From assembly GCA_003242505.1 (NCBI GenBank), contig QGUP01000061.1, positions 1 to 8,998 of the forward strand: a DNA stretch of 8,998 bases, written 5' to 3'. Made by a program: the position numbers and the translations under genes. This document shows positions 5,580 to 8,998 of this stretch, one piece after another; the first letter of the stretch is position 1; the number at the start of each line of letters is the position of its first letter. Under the pieces are notes generated by a model, which had not been told where the DNA came from, did not search any database, and saw only the letters and a program-made list of their open reading frames with translations. The stretch is from Bacillota bacterium (GTDB taxonomy: Bacteria > Bacillota > Sulfobacillia > Symbiobacteriales > ZC4RG38).

Positions 5580-6110
5580 TCAGGGCCGGGGGCGGGGCCC
5601 GGTCTCTTGAATCTGCCGCCAGAAGGCCCCGGCCGGCTGCCAGGGTGCGATCCCCTGGCCCGCCACCGCCTCCCGGAAGGCCGCCAGGGGCCTGCCGCCG
5701 GGCAGGATGAGGTCCGGGGCGATCTCCAGGAGCGGGATCACCACAAAGGCCCGCTCCGTCAGCCGGGGATGGGGGAGGGTGAGGTGGGGCTCCTGGAGGG
5801 TGAGGTCCCCGTAGAGGAGCAGGTCGATGTCCAGGGTCCGGGGCCCCCACCGCACCGTCCGGACCCGGCCCAGGGCCCTTTCCACCTCCAGGCACCGCTG
5901 GAGCAGGGCCTCCGGGGGGAGGGCGGTGCGCACCGCGCAGACCGCGTTGAGGAAGGCGGGTTGGTCCACAAGCCCCCAGGGCGCGGTCTCGTAGACCGAC
6001 GAGACCGCCACCAGGTCCACGCCGGCGCCGTCGGTCAGCAGCCGCACCCCGGCCACCAGGTTGGCCAGCCGGTCCCCAAGGTTGCTCCCCAGGCCCAGAT
6101 AGGCGGTCAC
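5580..6110 (-). CDS. folK: 2-amino-4-hydroxy-6-hydroxymethyldihydropteridine pyrophosphokinase
   Basis: This 176-residue HPPK transfers pyrophosphate from ATP to 6-hydroxymethyldihydropterin, making the substrate for FolP. It has GLGSNLGDR (6-14), SSVYETAPWG (37-46), FLNAV (53-57), and the signature RWGPRTLDIDLLLYG (87-101), in which Asp94 and Asp96 should bind magnesium. LPHPRLTERAFVVIPLLEI (112-130) is also present. The frame is open far upstream, but GTG 6110 is chosen because the family motif begins directly after it (V-TAYLGLGSN) and it sits 17 bases after the folB stop. The SD is weak, so coupling to folB translation is likely. The Arg/Pro-rich C-terminal tail is slightly longer than needed for the fold. 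Confidence 0.95.
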   Translation of the reverse strand: MTAYLGLGSNLGDRLANLVAGVRLLTDGAGVDLVAVSSVYETAPWGLVDQPAFLNAVCAVRTALPPEALLQRCLEVERALGRVRTVRWGPRTLDIDLLLYGDLTLQEPHLTLPHPRLTERAFVVIPLLEIAPDLILPGGRPLAAFREAVAGQGIAPWQPAGAFWRQIQETGPRPRP

Positions 6111-6127
6111 AGGCGCTGCCACCGGCC

Positions 6128-6499
6128 TCACTCCCGGGTGCGGCGGACTTCCACCGCCACGTCGGCGAAGGTGCCGGGGAGGGGGGCCCGGGGCTTGTGG
6201 ACCCGGACCACCACCTCTTCGATCCGGGGAAAGGCCTGGAGCAGCCGCCGGGCAACGGCCTCCGCCACCGACTCGATCAGCCGGTAGGTCTGGCCCTCGA
6301 CGATCTGCCGGACCTCCCGGTAGACCTTGCTGTAGTCCACGGTCCGGTCCAGCCGGTCGCTCTCCCCGGCCAGCCGGAGGTCCAGGTAGATCTCCACGTC
6401 CACGGTGAAGACCTGGCCGTTCTTCTGCTCCAGGTCGTGGACCCCGTGGTGGCCGTAGAACTGCATCCCCGTGATGAGAATCCGATCCCTGCTGCTCAC
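6128..6499 (-). CDS. folB: Dihydroneopterin aldolase
   Basis: This 123-residue enzyme splits dihydroneopterin into 6-hydroxymethyldihydropterin and glycolaldehyde, feeding FolK. It has MQFYGHHGVHDLEQKNGQ (12-29), with the pterin-site Glu in HDLEQ, VDYSKVYREV, LIESVAEAVA, and VHKPRAPLPGTF with the catalytic Lys. The start GTG 6499 gives the usual family length and has CGGAGG ten bases upstream. An in-frame GTG at 6523 would add eight Gly-rich residues with a poorly placed SD. The gene lies 58 bases after folP. A 12-bp direct repeat, ACTCCTCCCGCC on the plus strand (6541-6552 and 6560-6571), spans the end of folP and this gap. Confidence 0.95.
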   Translation of the reverse strand: MSSRDRILITGMQFYGHHGVHDLEQKNGQVFTVDVEIYLDLRLAGESDRLDRTVDYSKVYREVRQIVEGQTYRLIESVAEAVARRLLQAFPRIEEVVVRVHKPRAPLPGTFADVAVEVRRTRE

Positions 6500-6557
6500 A
6501 GCCCCGGGGCCTCCGCCCCACACCCCCCTCGCTCAACCGGACTCCTCCCGCCGGGGG

Positions 6558-7415
6558 CTACTCCTCCCGCCAGCCGCCCCGGCCGGGCCGGACGATGGCA
6601 TCGGTCATCCGGGCCACCCGGACCATCGCCCGGACGTCGTGGACCCGGACGATCTCCGCCCCGTTGGCGATGGCGATGGCCACCGTCGCCGCGGTCCCCT
6701 CCAGCCGCTCCTCCGGGGGCAGGCCGCCCAGCACCTTGCCGATGGTGGACTTCCGGCTGGTCCCCACCAGGAGGGGCCGGCCCAGGGCGGTGAAGTGCCG
6801 GAGGTTCCGGAGGAGGTCCAGGTTCTGGGTCGCGGTCTTCCCAAAGCCGAAGCCGGGGTCGAGGATCACCATCTCCGGGGACAGCCCCGCGGCCGCCGCG
6901 ATGTCCAGGCTGCGGCGGAAGAAGGCGGTGATGTCGCCGAGGAGGTCCCGGTAGGCCGTCCCCTCCTGGTTGTGCATCGCCACCACCGGCGCCTGGTACC
7001 GGGCGGCCACCCGGGCCATCACCGGGTCCCGCTGCAGCCCCCAGACGTCGTTGATGATGTGGGCGCCGGCGTCCAGGCACGCCTCGGCCACCCGGGCCTT
7101 CATGGTATCCACGGAGATGGGCACCGGCAGCCCGGCCTGGACCAGCCGCCGGACCACGGGCAGCACCCGGCGCAGTTCCTCCTCCGGGGGAACCGGGGTG
7201 TGGCCGGGGCGGGTGGACTCGCCGCCGATGTCGATGATGTCGGCCCCTTCCGCCACCATCTCCCAGGCCCGGGCCTCCGCGGCGCCGGGGTCGAGCCACT
7301 TTCCGCCGTCGGAGAAGGAGTCCGGGGTGACGTTGAGGATGCCCATCACCAGGGTGCGCCGGCCCAGGGTCAGGGCGCCGCCCCGGTAGGGGATGGTCCA
7401 GGTCCGCTCCTCCAT
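6558..7415 (-). CDS. folP: Dihydropteroate synthase
   Basis: This 285-residue TIM-barrel enzyme joins hydroxymethyldihydropterin pyrophosphate to p-aminobenzoate, giving dihydropteroate; it is the sulfonamide target. All family landmarks are visible: MGILNVTPDSFSDGG (24-38), DIIDIGGESTRPGH, SVDTMK, HIINDVWG, VAMHNQ, ILDPGFGFGKT, GTSRKSTIG and VRVHDV. The start ATG 7415 is preferred over an in-frame GTG at 7436 because GAGGAGG lies eight bases before it. It opens the folP-folB-folK-coaX-coaX block. No folE, pabA or pabB is present in the window. A GC-rich leader hairpin lies about 30 bases upstream of the start. Confidence 0.97.
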   Translation of the reverse strand: MEERTWTIPYRGGALTLGRRTLVMGILNVTPDSFSDGGKWLDPGAAEARAWEMVAEGADIIDIGGESTRPGHTPVPPEEELRRVLPVVRRLVQAGLPVPISVDTMKARVAEACLDAGAHIINDVWGLQRDPVMARVAARYQAPVVAMHNQEGTAYRDLLGDITAFFRRSLDIAAAAGLSPEMVILDPGFGFGKTATQNLDLLRNLRHFTALGRPLLVGTSRKSTIGKVLGGLPPEERLEGTAATVAIAIANGAEIVRVHDVRAMVRVARMTDAIVRPGRGGWREE

Positions 7416-7443
7416 CGGCGCCGCCTCCTCGGCCACAACACGA

Positions 7444-7467
7444 GGGCCCGGCCCCGCGGCCGGACCC
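7444..7467 (-). promoter_or_regulatory. GC hairpin between the DUF350 gene and folP
   Basis: GGGCCCGGCC (7444-7453) and GGCCGGACCC (7458-7467) form a ten-pair stem with one mismatch and a four-base loop. On the minus strand it is followed by the moderately U/G-rich TCGTGTTGTGG. It could end transcripts from the DUF350 side or be a leader stem of the folate operon. A second, shorter stem (7536-7542 with 7554-7560) lies just after the DUF350 stop. No convincing promoter was found in this gap. Confidence 0.3.
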
Positions 7468-7566
7468 GGCTCTGTCTTAGCAATGTTGTTCGCCCTGACC
7501 CATCGGCATCCCTGCCGCCGAACTTCCCGAGGCCAGGGCCGGAGCGAAAGGCGCCGGCCCAGGGCC

Positions 7567-7983
7567 TCAGCTGAAGGCCCCGGCCACCACCAGGCCGATG
7601 GCGATGAAGAGGCCGCAGGTGATGATGCCCACGGTGGTGTTGTTCTCCTGGAGCGCTCGGTGCAGGCTCCACCGGGGGGTCGCCAGTTCCCACAGGAAAA
7701 AGCCTGCGTACTCCAGGACGATGCCCAGGGCCGAGTAGACCACCGCCTGGAGCCACCCCGCGTTGGCCGCCATGGCGCTGTGCATCACGATGCCGGTGCT
7801 GATCAGGAGCCCGGCCACCACCCAGCCCACCGCGGTGTTGCCCGCCTGGACGTCCCGGAGGACGTGGACCGGCGACAGCAGGTCGAAGACCACCACCGCC
7901 AGGAGCATGAGCACGAGGCCCGTGAAGGCAAAGAGGGCCGTCCAGCCCACCGCTGCCCAGGGGATTCCCAGGAGGCCCTCCAT
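7567..7983 (-). CDS. DUF350 (YjfL-type) membrane protein
   Basis: This 138-residue protein has four predicted membrane helices (about 12-37, 51-71, 77-100 and 117-137) and an internal duplication typical of DUF350. The two matching stretches are VQAGNTAVGWVVAGLLISTG (45-64) and LQENNTTVGIITCGLFIAIG (111-130), each starting Q-x-x-N-T-x-V-G just before a helix. The molecular function is unknown. In other bacteria DUF350 genes sit with PspA-like, ATP-grasp and other envelope-stress genes (for example the E. coli yjf cluster). ATG 7983 has GGAGGGAGGG upstream. It follows the 62-residue gene by 112 bases containing a strong inverted repeat and may form a module with the two genes before it. Confidence 0.9.
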   Translation of the reverse strand: MEGLLGIPWAAVGWTALFAFTGLVLMLLAVVVFDLLSPVHVLRDVQAGNTAVGWVVAGLLISTGIVMHSAMAANAGWLQAVVYSALGIVLEYAGFFLWELATPRWSLHRALQENNTTVGIITCGLFIAIGLVVAGAFS

Positions 7984-8032
7984 CCTGCCACCCTCCCTCC
8001 CCAGGTTCCCTCCCCAGCCGGCGAACGGATCC

Positions 8033-8068
8033 GGTCGCCGGGGCGCCGGGGATGGCGCCCCGGCGACC
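8033..8068. repeat. Perfect 15-bp inverted repeat, 6-base loop
   Basis: GGTCGCCGGGGCGCC (8033-8047) and GGCGCCCCGGCGACC (8054-8068) are exact reverse complements around GGGGAT. Neither strand has a U tract after the stem, so it is not a standard intrinsic terminator. Between two same-strand genes it may instead be an mRNA processing or stability stem or a partial terminator, tuning DUF350 separately from the upstream pair. Confidence 0.8.
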
Positions 8069-8095
8069 CTCGTCCGCCCCTGGGCTCGTCCGTCC

Positions 8096-8284
8096 CTAGT
8101 CCGCCAGGATCGCGATCTCCCGCTGCAGGTCCGTGTTCACCCAGATGCCCAGGGTCTGACCCGTCGGGTCGTCCACCCGCACGTAGATCCACTTGCCGGA
8201 GACCCGCTCCACCACGCCTTCGAAGCCGTCGTCCGCGGTGCCGTCCCGGCGGATCCAGACCCGCTTCCCTTGTACCTCAAACAT
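8096..8284 (-). CDS. Small unrecognised protein, likely all-beta
   Basis: This 62-residue protein begins MFEVQGKRVWIRR and ends TDLQREIAILAD. Alternating hydrophobic residues with Gly turns (KRVWIRR, GFEGVVERV, GKWIYVRV, LGIWVN) suggest a small beta barrel of SH3/KOW type, but I recognise no family. There is no signal peptide or membrane segment, so it is probably cytoplasmic. Its ATG overlaps the end of the upstream gene by eight bases (8277-8284), and an AGGAGG site lies ten bases before it inside that gene, so its translation is likely coupled. It may act with the membrane protein whose cytoplasmic tail is encoded immediately before it. The tight overlap and conserved-looking design support a real gene. 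Confidence 0.75.
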   Translation of the reverse strand: MFEVQGKRVWIRRDGTADDGFEGVVERVSGKWIYVRVDDPTGQTLGIWVNTDLQREIAILAD

Positions 8285-8998
8285 CGAAGTACCGCCTCCT
8301 CACCCAGAGCATCAGGAGCAGGGACGCCAGGGTCACCCCGCCCGCCAGGGCGACCCAGGCCCACAGGCTGTAGACAAATCCGGACTCCCCGGGGCCGTAG
8401 TGGGCGTAGACCGGCTGGTACCAGATCCGCAGGTACCAGGGCATCCCCCAGTAGAGGTCGTGGTAGTACCAGGGAGGCATGGGCGGGGTGCCGATGACCA
8501 CCACCGGCGGCAGGTCGGGGTACCGGGAGCGGCCGACGTCGTAGATCACCACCGGCCGGCCGTACCGGTCCGCCTGGGTGGTGTAGGTCTCGCCGGCGAT
8601 GGTGGTGGTCCCGGTAGTGCCCGGGGTCTGGCGGCTCAGGTCCCGGGCGGGAGAGGAGAAACTCCGGGGAACCGGGCTGGAGAAATCCCGGCTGCCGGTG
8701 GAAAAGCTCCGGTCCTGGCTGCTGAAGCTCTGGCCGGTGCTGCGGAAGGTCCGGGAGGGGCTGCTGAAACTCCCCCCGGGAGAGCCCGGTGCGCTCCGGC
8801 TGGCCCCCGGCGCGGCGCCGGAGGAGGTGCCGGGCCGGGAGAAGCTCGGCGCCGGGGTGCTGAAGCTTCCCCGGGACTGGGTGGTCGGGGAGCCGCCCAG
8901 CCGGCTCTGGCTGCGGCTGAAGCTACCGGCGCTCGGGGACCGGGAACGGAAGGACCCGCCGCTGGAACGGAAGCTCGGGGTGGGGCGTGTTTTTTTAA
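8277..8998 (-). CDS. Partial membrane protein with Phe-Ser heptapeptide repeats
   Basis: The frame is open from 8996 to the TGA at 8279-8277, giving 239 residues with the N terminus outside the window. Residues 8-125 are rich in Ser, Arg, Pro, Gly and Thr, with Phe at regular sites (9, 16, 26, 45, 52, 77, 84, 91, 98, 105, 113). A Thr-rich stretch (127-141) and PVVIYDVGRSRYP follow. A Trp/Tyr-rich, Pro-containing patch lies at 171-202, with four Trp and seven Tyr between 176 and 200. A single membrane helix (about 208-231) is followed by RRRYFDV. The Arg cluster after the helix suggests the tail is cytoplasmic and the long repeat region outside, which would need a signal peptide in the missing part. 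A GTG at 8552 is a possible start, but the coding character continues upstream. I do not recognise the family. Confidence 0.72.
   Translation of the reverse strand, partial: KKTRPTPSFRSSGGSFRSRSPSAGSFSRSQSRLGGSPTTQSRGSFSTPAPSFSRPGTSSGAAPGASRSAPGSPGGSFSSPSRTFRSTGQSFSSQDRSFSTGSRDFSSPVPRSFSSPARDLSRQTPGTTGTTTIAGETYTTQADRYGRPVVIYDVGRSRYPDLPPVVVIGTPPMPPWYYHDLYWGMPWYLRIWYQPVYAHYGPGESGFVYSLWAWVALAGGVTLASLLLMLWVRRRYFDV
8622..8771 (-). repeat. In-frame heptapeptide repeat region (21-bp period)
   Basis: Residues 76-125 of the partial membrane protein split into seven units: SFSSPSR, TFRSTGQ, SFSSQDR, SFSTGSR, DFSSPVPR (one residue longer), SFSSPAR and DLSRQTP. The pattern is x-F-S-S-x-x-R. At the DNA level AGCTTCAGC-like cores recur about every 21 bases. 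Earlier partial units occur at residues 8-21 and 44-55. Confidence 0.85.

Noticed and set aside
3916..6255. A single 779-residue minus-strand reading frame through folK, coaX paralogue and coaX
   Set aside because: Only its last 275 residues have family sequence; the rest is Gly/Pro/Arg-rich out-of-frame reading of folB, folK and the upstream CoaX, which explain the DNA better.
4731..6287. A 518-residue plus-strand frame opposite folK and coaX
   Set aside because: Low-complexity Pro/Gly/His composition opposite well-supported genes; no SD site or family motif.
7475..7480. CTAAGA (minus) as the -10 box of the folate operon
   Set aside because: Poor match and no acceptable -35 box at 16-19 bases; the operon promoter could not be located with confidence.

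Overview
The window is very GC-rich (about 70% by eye) and densely coded, with Arg often written CGG and Pro CCC. Several genes have strong AGGAGG-type Shine-Dalgarno sites, and some starts are GTG. Gene content (folP-folB-folK next to type III pantothenate kinase, DUF151, a SerC/AGXT-like aminotransferase, DUF4349 and DUF350 proteins) suggests a high-GC, probably thermophilic, Firmicutes-type bacterium of the Symbiobacterium/Thermaerobacter kind. This placement is inferred from gene content and base use only. The window may be a whole short contig: both ends cut genes, and the right end is a T7 run in otherwise GC-rich sequence.

Layout, left to right. A DUF4349 lipoprotein on the minus strand runs off the left edge and carries a single-base frameshift near 120. 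An alanine/serine-glyoxylate aminotransferase-like gene (822-2006, minus) follows. Upstream of it is a 333-bp gap holding a 22-bp tandem duplication, a palindrome between promoter-like boxes and several stems, one pair of which could form a pseudoknot. A DUF151 bifunctional nuclease-like gene (minus) and a moaD-moaE fusion (plus) diverge from back-to-back promoters at 2843-2912. After moaDE come four tandem copies of a 43-45 bp hairpin-plus-U-rich unit (3726-3903), the first a good intrinsic terminator.

The minus-strand block 7415 to 3916 is a compact vitamin/cofactor operon in the order folP, folB, folK, coaX-like and coaX. It covers three folate steps (aldolase, pyrophosphokinase and dihydropteroate synthase) and two tandem type III pantothenate kinase paralogues. 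The upstream paralogue has altered nucleotide-binding motifs while the downstream one looks mostly canonical. Folate and CoA synthesis are linked because PanB uses methylene-tetrahydrofolate to make the pantothenate precursor, and in Bacillus subtilis coaX also lies near sul-folB-folK.

The right end (8998 to 7567, minus) is a likely membrane/envelope module. It contains a partial protein with a Phe-Ser heptapeptide repeat, a Trp/Tyr-rich patch and one C-terminal membrane helix. That gene overlaps a 62-residue unrecognised protein, and a four-helix DUF350 membrane protein follows. A perfect 15-bp inverted repeat separates the small gene from DUF350. The least explained items are this Phe-heptad protein, the hairpin array, the structured leader upstream of the aminotransferase, and the degenerate CoaX paralogue.
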